A DNA stretch of 64,000 nucleotides, taken from assembly GCF_009664855.1 (NCBI RefSeq), contig NZ_CP045928.1, forward strand, positions 186,001 to 250,000. The letters are read 5' to 3'. The translations under genes were made by a program, and so were the position numbers. Position 1 is the stretch's first letter. The number at the start of each line of letters is the position of its first letter. This stretch comes from Flavobacterium sp. SLB02 (GTDB lineage Bacteria; Bacteroidota; Bacteroidia; Flavobacteriales; Flavobacteriaceae). The notes under the pieces are model-generated. The model was not told the DNA's origin. It saw nothing but the letters and a program-made list of their open reading frames with translations, and did no database searches. Shown piece by piece: positions 41,159-50,767 of this stretch.

Positions 41159-41791
41159 TTAATTCGTGTTTAATAATTCAATTTGGTTTCGGTTGAGTTT
41201 GACCAAACCTCTTTGTTCCATTTTTTTGAGTAATCTGGACACGACTTCTCTTGAGGTATTCAGTTCAGTTGCGATTTCCTGATGAGATAATTTTACTTCA
41301 GAGCAACCACAGGCGTCGGAATGTCTTTTTAAGTAAAATTCTAAACGCTCATCCATAGATCTAAACGCGATATTATCAACCACTTCCAGAACTTCTTCGA
41401 ACCTGCTTCTATAAGTTTCGATGACAAATTCGTACCATGATCTGTGTTCCATCATCCATTTGTCCATCATTTGCAGCGGAATCATCATGACAGAAACATC
41501 TTCGACAACCTTTGCCATGATTTGGCTTTTTTCGCTTTTGGCAGTACAAATCATCGAAATGGCGCAGGCTTGTCCGGGTTGTAGATAATACATAAGAAAT
41601 TCGCCGCCATCTTCGCCCTCGCGATAGATCTTGATTTTTCCTTTGGTTATTAGCACCGTGTTTTTTATGTATTGTCCGGTTCGCATTAAAATGGTTCCGG
41701 CTTCAAAATCTTGCAGACTTCCGTTTTCTTCGATAGTCGAAATAAGTTCGTTGGAGAAATTAGGAAATATATTTTTAAGTGAGTTTTGCAT
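41159..41791 (-). CDS. Crp/Fnr-family transcriptional regulator
   Basis: 210 residues from ATG 41791. The N-terminal cyclic-nucleotide-binding-like beta-roll (FEAGTILMRTGQYIKNTVLITKGKIKIYREGE) lacks the arginine-serine cAMP contact pair of E. coli Crp. The C-terminal HTH is LSHQEIATELNTSREVVSRLLKKMEQRGLV. A Cys pair in HSDACGCSEVKL lies just before the HTH, and CAISMIC supplies two more Cys residues. This suggests a redox or sulfur-sensing function. It sits between TauE/SafE and rhodanese genes, so it is the likely regulator of the shared palindrome. Confidence 0.88.
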   Translation of the reverse strand: MQNSLKNIFPNFSNELISTIEENGSLQDFEAGTILMRTGQYIKNTVLITKGKIKIYREGEDGGEFLMYYLQPGQACAISMICTAKSEKSQIMAKVVEDVSVMMIPLQMMDKWMMEHRSWYEFVIETYRSRFEEVLEVVDNIAFRSMDERLEFYLKRHSDACGCSEVKLSHQEIATELNTSREVVSRLLKKMEQRGLVKLNRNQIELLNTN

Positions 41792-42517
41792 GGATGAATT
41801 GTGGAAATAATAGCCCACGGATTTTACGGATTGAACTGGTTTTTACAGATATAATTTTTAAAAATCAAGCATTAAAACGGTTTAACACATAGAAACATAG
41901 CTTTTAGTTACTCGAAAAAGGCGTTTCACTTGACATGAATGCACATATCTATGTGTAAATAAAGTGTTATTTATTTTGCTCTAAACTTAAAAAAATATGC
42001 CTCTATATGTTTAAATTTTATTTTTTGCCACGAATTTCACAAATTTTCCCGAATTAATGAGTGAGAATTAGTGCAATTTGTGGCGAACATTTTTAATCAT
42101 TTTAATCTGTGGTTAAAAATATTTTTAGCTACAAGTTTCATAAATCAATTAGTGAAAATTTGTGCAATTCGTGGCAAACAATTTTAATCATTCTAATCAT
42201 TTTAATCTGTGGCAAAAAAATATTCGTGACGCACTTTTTTTATCAAATTAAGATTTAAGTCTGTATTTTAATGTAAAGATAGCAGATTGAAATCAGATTA
42301 ATTGTCAGAAAACTATTTTTAAGATGCATTTTATGAAAATGCAAAAATCCTATTTTCTATCGATTTTATAGACTGTAATTTTAAAAATAGTAAGTAAATT
42401 TGTGTTTCACTGATTATAATACTTTCTCTAAAACGTTTTCTGAGAATAATAATCGAAATCGCATTGAGCACGTTTTTAATTAATAGAAACGTCGTAATTT
42501 TACAAAAAACAGATACT
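41792..42517. repeat. 726-bp repeat-filled intergenic region
   Basis: No gene is seen. It holds one arm of the CCCACGGATTTTACGGATT family (41813-41831), and a set of GCCACGAATTTCACAAATTT arms: left at 42025, inverse TGCAATTTGTGGCGAAC at about 42072, degenerate GCTACAAGTTTCATAAAT at about 42128 and inverse GTGCAATTCGTGGCAAA at about 42162. Three AATCATTTTAATCTGTGG words (42092, 42187, 42197) also occur. The last 280 bp (42237-42517) are AT-rich and contain nothing I can name except the rhodanese promoter region. Confidence 0.75.
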
Positions 42518-42829
42518 ATGAATTTATCACAAGAAGATTGGGTTAATCAGCTTGCTGCTGACGAGAATGCAGTTATACTGGACGTAAGAACTGAAGACGA
42601 ATTTAATGACGGCTATATCGAGAATGCCGTAAACATTGATATCAATAAAGGACAAGGTTTTATTTACGAAATCGAAGAACTGGATAAAAATAAAAATTAT
42701 TATGTGTATTGCCGTTCTGGAGCCAGAAGCGCTAAAGCATGTCAGATTATGAACGAGTTAGGTATCAATAATGCCTACAACTTGCTTGGCGGTATACTGG
42801 ATTGGGAAGGCGAAACCATAAATCCATAA
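42518..42829 (+). CDS. single-domain rhodanese
   Basis: 103 residues from ATG 42518; the frame extends upstream to a TTG at 42464, but without family support. The domain is complete, with VILDVRTEDEFNDGYIENAVNIDI and active-site Cys65 in VYCRSGARSAKACQIM, then NLLGGILDWEG. It carries sulfane sulfur as a persulfide and may accept sulfur from, or supply it to, the CstB-like enzyme. A separate terminator follows. Confidence 0.92.
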   Translation: MNLSQEDWVNQLAADENAVILDVRTEDEFNDGYIENAVNIDINKGQGFIYEIEELDKNKNYYVYCRSGARSAKACQIMNELGINNAYNLLGGILDWEGETINP

Positions 42830-42836
42830 AAACAAA

Positions 42837-42866
42837 AAAAAGAGGCGCAAAAAGCCTCTTTTTTCT
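42837..42866 (+). terminator. rhodanese gene terminator
   Basis: A 10-bp perfect stem AAAAAGAGGC / GCCTCTTTTT (42837-42846 and 42854-42863) with loop GCAAAAA and trailing T-run, 7 bp after the stop. Confidence 0.92.
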
Positions 42867-42907
42867 TTTAATAAACTATTAATAACCAAACATAAAATTA
42901 CCAGATT

Positions 42908-44488
42908 ATGAGTTTAATACCAGAAGAGTATCAGATTAAAACCCTTATAAACCAAGATACTTATCTTGTAAATGGCGAACTAAAACAATGGACAGGACAA
43001 ACTACTCCTGTGTTTTCGACCATTTCATCTACAGAAAAATATACACCAACATTATTAGGATCTATTCCGTTTATGGCAGAAAAAGAAGCTGCCGAAGTGG
43101 TTGAAGCTGCCAATGCTGCTTATAATAAAGGTCAGGGATTATGGCCAACCATGAAAGTGGTGGACCGTATCAAATGCATGGAGAATTTCGTAAAGCAAAT
43201 GAAAGAAACCCGTCAGGAAGTAGTGAAACTTTTGATGTGGGAGATTGGAAAAAACCTGGGAGATTCTGAAAAAGAATTTGACAGAACCGTTGAATATATT
43301 TATGATACTATTGCCAGTTATAAAGAATTAAACGGACGCAGTTCGCATTTTGAAAAAGTACAAGGTGTAAATGCAATGATTCGCCGTGGACCTCTAGGGG
43401 TTGTATTGTGTCTTGGACCATACAATTATCCTTTAAATGAAACTTTTTCATTACTTATCCCGGCTTTGATTATGGGTAACACGGTAATCTTCAAACCAGC
43501 TAAACATGGTGTTTTATGTATTTCGCCATTGTTGGAAGCCTTTAGAAGCAGTTTCCCAAAAGGGGTGATCAATATTGTTTATGGAAGAGGCCGTGAAGTA
43601 GCTTCTCCAATCATGAAATCAGGAAAGATTGATGTTTTGGCGTTAATCGGAAACAGTAAATCTGCGATTGCGTTGCAGGACCAACACCCAAATAAAAACA
43701 GATTGCGTTTGATTTTAGGTTTAGAAGCTAAAAACCCGGCTATTATTTTACCGGATGCCGATTTAGATCTAGCTATTCAGGAGTGTATTGCAGGATCTTT
43801 GTCTTTCAACGGACAACGTTGTACAGCTTTAAAAGTATTGTACGTGCATGAGTCTATTGTAGAAGAATTCAATAAACGTTTTTCTGAAAAAGTTGATGGT
43901 TTAGTATTTGGAAATCCTTGGGAAAAAGGAGCTTCTTTAACACCGCTTCCTGAGACTGAAAAACCAAATTATATTCAGGGATTAATTGATGATGCAACAA
44001 GTAAAGGTGCAAAAATATTGAACGAAAAAGGAGGAAAACATACAGAGAATTATATTTTCCCTGCAGTTTTGTATCCTGTAAATAAAGATATGCGCGTGTA
44101 TCACGAAGAACAATTTGGACCCGTAGTGCCAATTATTTCTTTTAAAGATATTGATGAGCCACTAGAAGATATGGCCGAATCAAACTACGGTCAACAAGTA
44201 AGTTTATTCGGGAAAGATATCAAAACTTTAGCACCGCTTATCGATGCTTTGGTAAATTTAGTGTGTAGAGTAAATCTTAACAGTTCTTGCCAGAGAGGTC
44301 CGGATGCATTCCCGTTCACAGGTCGTAAAGATTCGGCTGTAGGAACTTTGAGTATTCCTGATGCTTTACGTTCATTCTCAATCCGTACGTTTGTAGCTTC
44401 AAAAGATATCGATTATAATAATGAAATTTTGCAGGAATTGCTTAACAGTAAAGAATCTAATTTTATTAATACCGATTATATTTTGTAG
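42908..44488 (+). CDS. NADP-dependent glyceraldehyde-3-phosphate dehydrogenase (GapN-like aldehyde dehydrogenase)
   Basis: 526 residues, aldehyde dehydrogenase superfamily. The cofactor and oxyanion motifs [20 protein letters not shown] and [14 protein letters not shown] are present, the general-base region is [23 protein letters not shown], and the catalytic Cys lies in [16 protein letters not shown]. The [12 protein letters not shown] and [13 protein letters not shown] segments match non-phosphorylating GapN-type enzymes of Bacteroidota, which oxidise glyceraldehyde 3-phosphate to 3-phosphoglycerate and yield NADPH. A generic aldehyde substrate is an alternative. Confidence 0.88.
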   Translation: MSLIPEEYQIKTLINQDTYLVNGELKQWTGQTTPVFSTISSTEKYTPTLLGSIPFMAEKEAAEVVEAANAAYNKGQGLWPTMKVVDRIKCMENFVKQMKETRQEVVKLLMWEIGKNLGDSEKEFDRTVEYIYDTIASYKELNGRSSHFEKVQGVNAMIRRGPLGVVLCLGPYNYPLNETFSLLIPALIMGNTVIFKPAKHGVLCISPLLEAFRSSFPKGVINIVYGRGREVASPIMKSGKIDVLALIGNSKSAIALQDQHPNKNRLRLILGLEAKNPAIILPDADLDLAIQECIAGSLSFNGQRCTALKVLYVHESIVEEFNKRFSEKVDGLVFGNPWEKGASLTPLPETEKPNYIQGLIDDATSKGAKILNEKGGKHTENYIFPAVLYPVNKDMRVYHEEQFGPVVPIISFKDIDEPLEDMAESNYGQQVSLFGKDIKTLAPLIDALVNLVCRVNLNSSCQRGPDAFPFTGRKDSAVGTLSIPDALRSFSIRTFVASKDIDYNNEILQELLNSKESNFINTDYIL

Positions 44489-44640
44489 TAATCAAGGTTA
44501 TATATTAATTGTAGGTACCGTCTCTTTCTATTTTAGAATCAGGCGGTTTTTCTTTTCAATATATTAAGGTATTTTCTTGCTGAATAAATTTATTGTATTG
44601 TTTTTACTATATTTTTAATTAATAAAAAATGAAGTTTAAA

Positions 44641-45253
44641 ATGAAAAAAATTACAATTGCCTTTCTTCTCTTATTTGCCCTAAACTCTTGGTCTCAAAAT
44701 GATCAAAAAATATAGCTTCAGCAAAATAAATATAATTTGGGGTTATCTTACTTTCAAAAAAAACAATATAACAAAGCTATTGAGCCTCTTTTATTTGCCT
44801 ATAAAATTAGTCCCGAATCAGAAATTGGAAAAAAGTCTAAAAATAAAATCGATTTACTTAAACCCATTGTTAGAGAAAACCTCATCAATAAAATAATCGG
44901 AACATGGAATCTAAATGGTAATGAACCAATTTGGATTCGTAAAGATTTAGAAAAGACCAAACGCAATGATACTTTGATGGTAGTTACCAATCAGGAAATT
45001 ACTTATTATGTGAAAAATATAAAAAACAAAGGAAAGAAGATTACTACAAACAGATAAAATTGAATTCTATGATGGGTTTGATACTAATAATTCGGTAACA
45101 GAAATGGTACATCCAGAGAATGAATTATGGACTTATATCGTAGATGAATCTTTAAATGGTCTTCGTATAATTCATACCGGTAATGTAACTTCTTCAGGAA
45201 GAGAAATGATTGATATAGATAATAAGAAAGCTTATTATAGTAGAATTAAATAG
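44641..45253 (+). pseudogene. decayed secreted TPR-like protein
   Basis: ATG 44641 opens a signal peptide (MKKITIAFLLLFALNSWSQ), but TAG stops it at codon 25 (44713-44715). The same frame goes on with a TPR-like unit (YNLGLSYFQKKQYNKAIEPL) and IIGTWNLNGNEPIWIRKD, then hits TAA at 45055-45057. A shift by one base continues the protein as DKIEFYDGFDTNNSVTEMV to IDIDNKKAYYSRIK and the final TAG at 45251. One nonsense mutation and one frameshift therefore break an otherwise readable gene of about 200 codons. It could instead reflect sequencing error. Confidence 0.72.
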
Positions 45254-45419
45254 AAGTGGGTTTAATAATCTTGTGTTACTATTTGAAAACATCTTTTTCT
45301 TTTTAAGAGTTAGATGTTTTTTATTTGAATTAGTATAATTTTATAGTGAATTGTAACTTTAAAACAAAACCAGCCACTAATATCATAATCAGTATTAATC
45401 ATCAATCTTAAAACGAATT

Positions 45420-47291
45420 ATGAAAAAAAAATCACCCCAATTGCTATTAATAGCTTTTTTATTTTTAGTGCAAAATAGTTTTGCACAAAAACTTTACATG
45501 CCAAGAAACATTAAAGAGTCTTATGCGAGTGGTATTCGTTCTATGGATGGAAAACCCGGAAAGAACTATTGGCAAAATCATGGTAAATATACCATTGACT
45601 TAAGTGTAGATGCTGTTAGCAAAATCGTTAGCGGAACAGAAACTATCCTTTATGAAAACAATAGTAATGATACTTTGAAAAATTTACGAATCAGATTTGT
45701 AAATAATATTCATAAAAAAAACTCACCAAGAGCGGTATCAAATAGTGAAGGTTTTTTTACTGATGGCTTAACAATTACAACTTTGAAAATTGGAGGGGAA
45801 GTTTATAAAGAAGATGGCAGGGAATGGGGCACAGTGGGAGTTGTAAAAATGAAAAAAGGTATTGCTCCTCATTCTAAAGCTAAAATTAATATTGACTGGA
45901 ATTATCCACTATCAAAAGTCAGCGGAAGAGAAGGTCAAATAGATGAAAGCACTTTTTTTGTAGCCTACAGTTATCCACGTGTATCTGTTTTTGATGATTA
46001 CAATGGCTGGGACCAACTACCACATACTTCAGGTCAGGAGTTTTATAATGATTTTAATGATTATACTTATTCAGTAAAAGCCCCAAAAAATTATGTGGTT
46101 TACGGAACAGGAGATTTATTAAATCCGGATGAGGTTTTACAACCTGAATTTTCTTCACGTTTAAAAAAATCATACACAACTGATGAAGTTTTGCACATTG
46201 CTAATGAGCAGGAAATGAAAAGTGGTCTTGTAACGAAACAGAACGATTGGAACGTTTGGAAATTCGAAGCGAAGAATATCTCAGATGTTTGTTTTGGATT
46301 AAGTGATCATTATTTATGGGATGCCAGCAGTGTTGTAGTCGATAAAAAAACAAATCGACGTGCAAGTATACAGGCGGCTTATGATGTAAAAGGAACTGAT
46401 TTTGTAAATTCGATTAAGAACAATCAATATGCATTAGATTGGTTTTCTAATAATTGGCCGGGAATTCCATACCCGTTTTCTAAAATGACAGCTTTTCAGG
46501 GTTTTGCCGATATGGAATACCCTATGATGTGTAATGATTCGCAAATGGACGATCCTATTTTTGCACAATTGGTTCAGGATCATGAAGTAGCACATACTTA
46601 TTTTCCTTTTTATATGGGAATCAACGAAACGCGTTATGCTTTTATGGACGAAGGCTGGGCGACAACTTTTGAATATTTAATTGGAATTGCCGAACACGGA
46701 AAAGAAGCAGCTGATAAATTTTACAAAGAGTTTAGGGTGCAACAATACATCAATGATTCCTCAACAGAAGAAGATCAGCCAATTATTACCATGTCTACAC
46801 AGTTGTCAGATTCAGGTTATGGTAATAATTCATACGGAAAAGCCTCCCTCTCATACCTGGCTTTAAAAGATATGCTGGGTGATGAATTGTTCAAAAAATC
46901 ATTGCATGCCTATATGGATAATTGGAATGGTAAGCACCCAATTCCGTGGGATTATTTTAATTCTATAAATACAGCTTCTGGACAAAACCTGAATTGGTTT
47001 TTTAATAACTGGTTTTTCACTAATAACTATATTGATTTATCTGTTAAAAATGTTGCCAAAAATATAGTCTCGGTAGAGAATGATGGAGGTTTCGCTGTTC
47101 CGTTTGATGTAGTTGTTACGTACAAAGACAATACAATAGAAACGCTGCACCAAACTCCGGCCGTTTGGCAAACGAATCAAAAACGTACAACAATAGCTTT
47201 AAAAAATAAAAAAGAAATCAAACAAGTAGTACTTGATGGCGGAATTTTTATGGATGCAACGCCGAACAATAATAGCTGGTCTTCTAAATAA
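45420..47291 (+). CDS. M1-family metallopeptidase (secreted aminopeptidase)
   Basis: 623 residues with a signal peptide (MKKKSPQLLLIAFLFLVQNSFAQ). The zinc site is H388-E-V-A-H392 followed by Glu411 in FMDEGWATTFEY, the HExxH-x18-E spacing of clan MA(E). The substrate motif that is GAMEN in most M1 enzymes is here GFADMEYPMM. An N-terminal beta-saddle domain occupies residues 40-260. It probably acts in the periplasm on peptides. It is in the same direction as the esterase gene, with a terminator between. Confidence 0.92.
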   Translation: MKKKSPQLLLIAFLFLVQNSFAQKLYMPRNIKESYASGIRSMDGKPGKNYWQNHGKYTIDLSVDAVSKIVSGTETILYENNSNDTLKNLRIRFVNNIHKKNSPRAVSNSEGFFTDGLTITTLKIGGEVYKEDGREWGTVGVVKMKKGIAPHSKAKINIDWNYPLSKVSGREGQIDESTFFVAYSYPRVSVFDDYNGWDQLPHTSGQEFYNDFNDYTYSVKAPKNYVVYGTGDLLNPDEVLQPEFSSRLKKSYTTDEVLHIANEQEMKSGLVTKQNDWNVWKFEAKNISDVCFGLSDHYLWDASSVVVDKKTNRRASIQAAYDVKGTDFVNSIKNNQYALDWFSNNWPGIPYPFSKMTAFQGFADMEYPMMCNDSQMDDPIFAQLVQDHEVAHTYFPFYMGINETRYAFMDEGWATTFEYLIGIAEHGKEAADKFYKEFRVQQYINDSSTEEDQPIITMSTQLSDSGYGNNSYGKASLSYLALKDMLGDELFKKSLHAYMDNWNGKHPIPWDYFNSINTASGQNLNWFFNNWFFTNNYIDLSVKNVAKNIVSVENDGGFAVPFDVVVTYKDNTIETLHQTPAVWQTNQKRTTIALKNKKEIKQVVLDGGIFMDATPNNNSWSSK

Positions 47292-47298
47292 AAAGTGA

Positions 47299-47336
47299 AG
47301 ACGTCTTTTTTCTATAGAGAAAGACGTCTTTTTTAA
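47299..47336 (+). terminator. terminator after M1 peptidase gene
   Basis: AGACGTCTTTTTTCT and its inverse AGAAAGACGTCT (47300-47330) pair around a 4-nt loop, followed by a T-run, 8 bp after the stop. Confidence 0.9.
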
Positions 47337-47381
47337 TTTCAATTTTTTCTTTTATTAATAAATAGTAAAACTTCAAGGGGT

Positions 47382-48632
47382 ATGATCAAAGAAATTTTCA
47401 GAGAAAAAATAATTCTTTTTTGTTTTTTTATAATGCTTACCGGTTTTGGATTTGCACAAAGTAAAACCAAAATTGTGATTGGAACTATAGATAGTATTTC
47501 GTCTAAAATCTTGAATGAGAAAAGAAAAATCTGGATACATCTTCCTAAAAGTGCTCAAAATACAGGTTTTGCAAAACAAAAATATCCGGTAGTGTATTTA
47601 TTAGACGCAGAGGGACATTTTAGTTCAGTTGTAGGTTTAATAGAAGAACTAAGCGAAGTAAACGGAAACACCAATTGTCCTGAAATGATTGTTGTTGGTA
47701 TTACAAACACCAATCGTAATAGAGATCTGACTCCTACTTATTCAGAAGTTGATTTACCATTTGTGCCGAAAGAATTAAGCGAACAATCCGGAGGAGGAGA
47801 AAAATTTGTAGAGTTTCTCGAAAAAGAACTAATGCCATATATTGATAGTAAATATCCAACAGCACCTTATAAAACCCTGATAGGTCATTCTTTTGGAGGA
47901 TTAACAACCATAAATATTCTGACCAATCATACTCATTTATTCAATTCATATGTTGCCATCGATCCAAGTATGTGGTGGGGGAATCAGAAATTTTTAGCAG
48001 AAACAACAAAGAAATTAGCAGGAAAGAAACTGTCTAATGTTTCATTGTTTATGGGAGCTGCAAATACTATGGATGATAGTATGAATCTTGTAAAGGTGAG
48101 AAAGGATACTACTGTTTTTACCAGACATATCAGATCAATTTTAGACTTAAATGATTTTTTTGATAAGAATCAAAGCAGTAATCTAAAGTATGGATACAAA
48201 TATTATCAAGATGATAGTCACGGTTCTGTGCCGCTAATTGCTACTTATGATGCAATTCGTTTTATATTTCAATTTAATCAGTTAAAACTTTCTATACCAG
48301 ATCAAATCAATTTTGATAAAGCTGTTTTTGCAAAAATAGAAAAGCATTATGATAACGTTTCAAAGCATTTGGGATATAAAGTAAGCGCCCCGGAAAATAT
48401 GGTAAATGCTTATGGATACCAGTCTCTTGGTAAAAAAGATATGGATTTAGCAGGTTATTTGTTTAAACTAAATGTTGCCAATTATCCTCAAAGTCCAAAT
48501 GTATATGACTCACTGGGAGATTTTTATGAGGCTAAGGGCGATAAGAAAAATGCCATTGCCAGTTATGAACAAGTACTGACCCTGGACAAAAAATTTCCTG
48601 AAACAAAAGCTAAATTAGAAAAACTTAAATAA
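47382..48632 (+). CDS. secreted alpha/beta-hydrolase esterase with TPR tail
   Basis: 416 residues with a signal peptide (about 1-26, FGFAQ). The esterase domain (PF00756 type) has PVVYLLDAEGHFSSVVGLIEEL and nucleophile Ser170 in GHSFGG, an Asp in the AIDPSMWWG strand and His in DDSHGSVPL. Two TPR-like units follow (VNAYGYQSLGKKDMDLAGYLFKLN and VYDSLGDFYEAKGDKKNAIASYEQVL). Siderophore esterases and esterase D-type enzymes share the fold. The substrate is not known. Confidence 0.88.
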   Translation: MIKEIFREKIILFCFFIMLTGFGFAQSKTKIVIGTIDSISSKILNEKRKIWIHLPKSAQNTGFAKQKYPVVYLLDAEGHFSSVVGLIEELSEVNGNTNCPEMIVVGITNTNRNRDLTPTYSEVDLPFVPKELSEQSGGGEKFVEFLEKELMPYIDSKYPTAPYKTLIGHSFGGLTTINILTNHTHLFNSYVAIDPSMWWGNQKFLAETTKKLAGKKLSNVSLFMGAANTMDDSMNLVKVRKDTTVFTRHIRSILDLNDFFDKNQSSNLKYGYKYYQDDSHGSVPLIATYDAIRFIFQFNQLKLSIPDQINFDKAVFAKIEKHYDNVSKHLGYKVSAPENMVNAYGYQSLGKKDMDLAGYLFKLNVANYPQSPNVYDSLGDFYEAKGDKKNAIASYEQVLTLDKKFPETKAKLEKLK

Positions 48633-48803
48633 TTTATTTAATACAACTTATACAATGTGCGGAGAGAAAAATTTATAACAATTGCTTAAAAGTATGAAGC
48701 CTGAACATATTTTGGGCCATTATGTTTTTTGTAAGTCGAAACTTTAGAAAATGTAAACTTAAGTGATTTTGAATACCTTTTTTTTATATATAGCAAGACG
48801 TTT

Positions 48804-49367
48804 TTATAAAGATTTAAAACCCAATGAGATATTAAAGACCACAGTTTTTACATTTCTGCCCGAAGGATCAAGATCTGTAACTCCTGCCAGATACCTGTAA
48901 TCTAAATTCAGTTTCCATAAATCGACACCAACTCCGCCAAGAATGCTGCTGTTATTTTTTTTCGAAGGCAATATAATTAAGGCTATTATTTGCTTTGATA
49001 TCAGAGTAACTTTTCCAGTTATATCCGGTAAAAATTCGAACATTTCCTAATTTTCCTAAAGGCACAACTTTAAAACTAACAAGGAGAGTTGCATCAGTTC
49101 CTGATAATTTATATTCAGTTTCTCCAATTCCGGTTTGCGAAAGACTAAATTCCGATTAAGCATAACCAAATTCTTCCTGTCCCTAAAAAAGCAATAAATT
49201 TACCCGCGCAAACCCTGCAACGCCATATCCAGTTCTGGAGCTTTTTGAGCTGAAATCATCTGTAAGCGGAGAAGTATATTATAAGAAAATTGAGGTCCAA
49301 ATTGTATCAATTGAGCAAAACCATTCGCACTAATACATAATAATGCTGCTAAAATGAATTTTTTCAT
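48804..49367 (-). pseudogene. decayed outer-membrane beta-barrel protein (PorT-like)
   Basis: ATG 49367 starts a clear signal peptide (MKKFILAALLCISANGFAQ) and FGPQFSYNI, then a frameshift near 49268. The next frame reads PLTDDFSSKSSRTGYGVAGF with a stop (TAG) after NLLLF, then GQEEFGY, a second stop (TAA), then FSLSQTGIGETEYKLSGTDA, SFKVVPLGKLGNVRIFTGY and SYSDIKANNSLNYIAFEK. A further shift near 48965 in an A-run returns to SSILGGVGVDLWKLNLDYRY and ends NISLGFKSL at 48804. The ends and strand pattern are those of an outer-membrane beta-barrel. Two frameshifts and two stops make it a pseudogene. Confidence 0.82.
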
Positions 49368-49544
49368 AACTGGATATATTTATTTTTAGATAGCATAAGA
49401 ATAAATATTATTAATTAGAAAAAAATGATTTATCTTATTTGTTTGATGTATGTTTTTTGATAATGAATAGAGTTTGCGTGTTGTTAATTAAAAGAATCGA
49501 TTTGTAAAACCTGTAAATTTGTATACTTGAAAAAATGATAATGT

Positions 49545-49949
49545 ATGGAAATTAAAGCAATTAAAGCTTCGCAAACCTGGCAAATCAGGCATGAAGTAAT
49601 GTGGCCGGATCAGCCTTTTGATTTTGTTAAGCTGGAAGAAGACAATTTTGGTTTACATTTTGGTGTTTTCGAGCAGGAAAAACTGGTTTCGATCGTTTCA
49701 TGCTTTATTGTTGATGATGAAATGCAATTTAGAAAATTAGCTACTTTAGAAGAATTTCAGGGAAAAGGAATTGCTTCTCAGCTTCTAAACTATATTTTGA
49801 AGCTTGCAAAAGAAAAGAATTTGAACAAAATGTGGTGTAATGCCAGAACCAGTAAAAAAACTTTTTATGAGAAATTTGGAATGAATGATACTCGTAAAAC
49901 TTTTGTTAAAGCAAATCAGGAATTTACAATAATGGAAATTTTAATATAA
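49545..49949 (+). CDS. GNAT-family N-acetyltransferase
   Basis: 134 residues. Motif A is FRKLATLEEFQGKGIASQLLNYIL, and the C-terminal half is MWCNARTSKKTFYEKFGMNDT. It starts MEIKAIKASQTWQIRHEVMWPDQP, which is common in a conserved Bacteroidota GNAT subfamily. It stands alone, with no clear partner. Confidence 0.9.
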   Translation: MEIKAIKASQTWQIRHEVMWPDQPFDFVKLEEDNFGLHFGVFEQEKLVSIVSCFIVDDEMQFRKLATLEEFQGKGIASQLLNYILKLAKEKNLNKMWCNARTSKKTFYEKFGMNDTRKTFVKANQEFTIMEILI

Positions 49950-50207
49950 AAATATAAGTGAAATTGTTGATTTAAAATAAACAATATCAAATAATTATGT
50001 TTTTGATGGTTTTAAATAAGTAATCCTTTTCTTTCGTGTGGGACTTATTTTTATTAAGGATTTTTAAGATAATTGGACATAAAAAAATAGTGATTTAATA
50101 TATTTCGTAAATAAAAAATCAATGAAAACGTTTTCGTTTTTGTTAAATGTTAAAGCTTATAAAAAAATCTTTTTTTGTTTAGATACTTTGCTTACTTTCG
50201 CACCCAA

Positions 50208-50591
50208 ATGAGAAAGTTAATAGTATTTTTAGTATTCATGAATTTGCTTCTGCTTGGCGGAGGGCAATATCTTAATGCGGGTACTCCTAAAAACTTTCAC
50301 CATCATACTCTTGAGAAAAAGCACCGAGTGAAATTCACCAATCAGGATCAGGGCAGTTCAATCATTGAAGATGCCGATGTAGATCTTGAAGAAGAATATG
50401 TTGGAAGTGATGATCTTAAAGATGGACTTACAAACAAGCTTTTTGCAACAAACTATAGTTTACTTGACAATTGGTACCTTTCCTTTTCAAGTCAGACTAT
50501 TGTAAATGATTACAATCGTTTTAAAATCTTCGCGCCATTCTGTGGCCAGTCAAATCCTATTTACATTACCCAACAGGTTTTAAGAATTTGA
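50208..50591 (+). CDS. small secreted acidic protein upstream of RND operon
   Basis: 127 residues from ATG 50208 (an upstream in-frame ATG at 50175 overlaps the promoter-like TACTTTG). A signal peptide (MRKLIVFLVFMNLLLLGGGQYLNAG) is followed by a His-rich FHHHTLEKKHRVKF, an acidic stretch SIIEDADVDLEEEYVGSDDL and a C-terminal part NNWYLSFSSQTIVNDYNRFKIFAPFCG-like (one Cys). I do not recognise the family. Proximity to the RND efflux operon and the His/acid composition might suggest metal binding, but this is speculative. Confidence 0.62.
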   Translation: MRKLIVFLVFMNLLLLGGGQYLNAGTPKNFHHHTLEKKHRVKFTNQDQGSSIIEDADVDLEEEYVGSDDLKDGLTNKLFATNYSLLDNWYLSFSSQTIVNDYNRFKIFAPFCGQSNPIYITQQVLRI

Positions 50592-50599
50592 TTCAACAG

Positions 50600-50655
50600 T
50601 ATACATCGGTTACCTAAGTTGTAATCCTGCATATCTTGTTGATGTATATTTTTTT
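50600..50655 (+). other. weak stem-loop upstream of RND operon
   Basis: TATACATC (50600-50607) and GATGTATA (50641-50648) form an 8-bp stem with a 33-nt loop, followed by a T-run. It may be a terminator for the small secreted protein gene or part of the RND leader. Confidence 0.4.
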
Positions 50656-50767
50656 CTACTTCTTCTTGTATGAAAGTTAAGTTATAACTAAGGCTGCCTG
50701 ATGCATTTTTTCATCTAAAGGAATCACTGTATTCCAAGCATTCAATCGCTTAATTTCCATTAAAATC

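Noticed and set aside
41813..42236. Possible CRISPR array
   Set aside because: Arms are inverted, degenerate and irregularly spaced, with no constant repeat length or unique spacers and no cas genes in the window.
44521..44560. Possible terminator after the GapN-like gene
   Set aside because: Only four GC-containing base pairs (ACCG/CGGT) form with a long loop, too weak to call.
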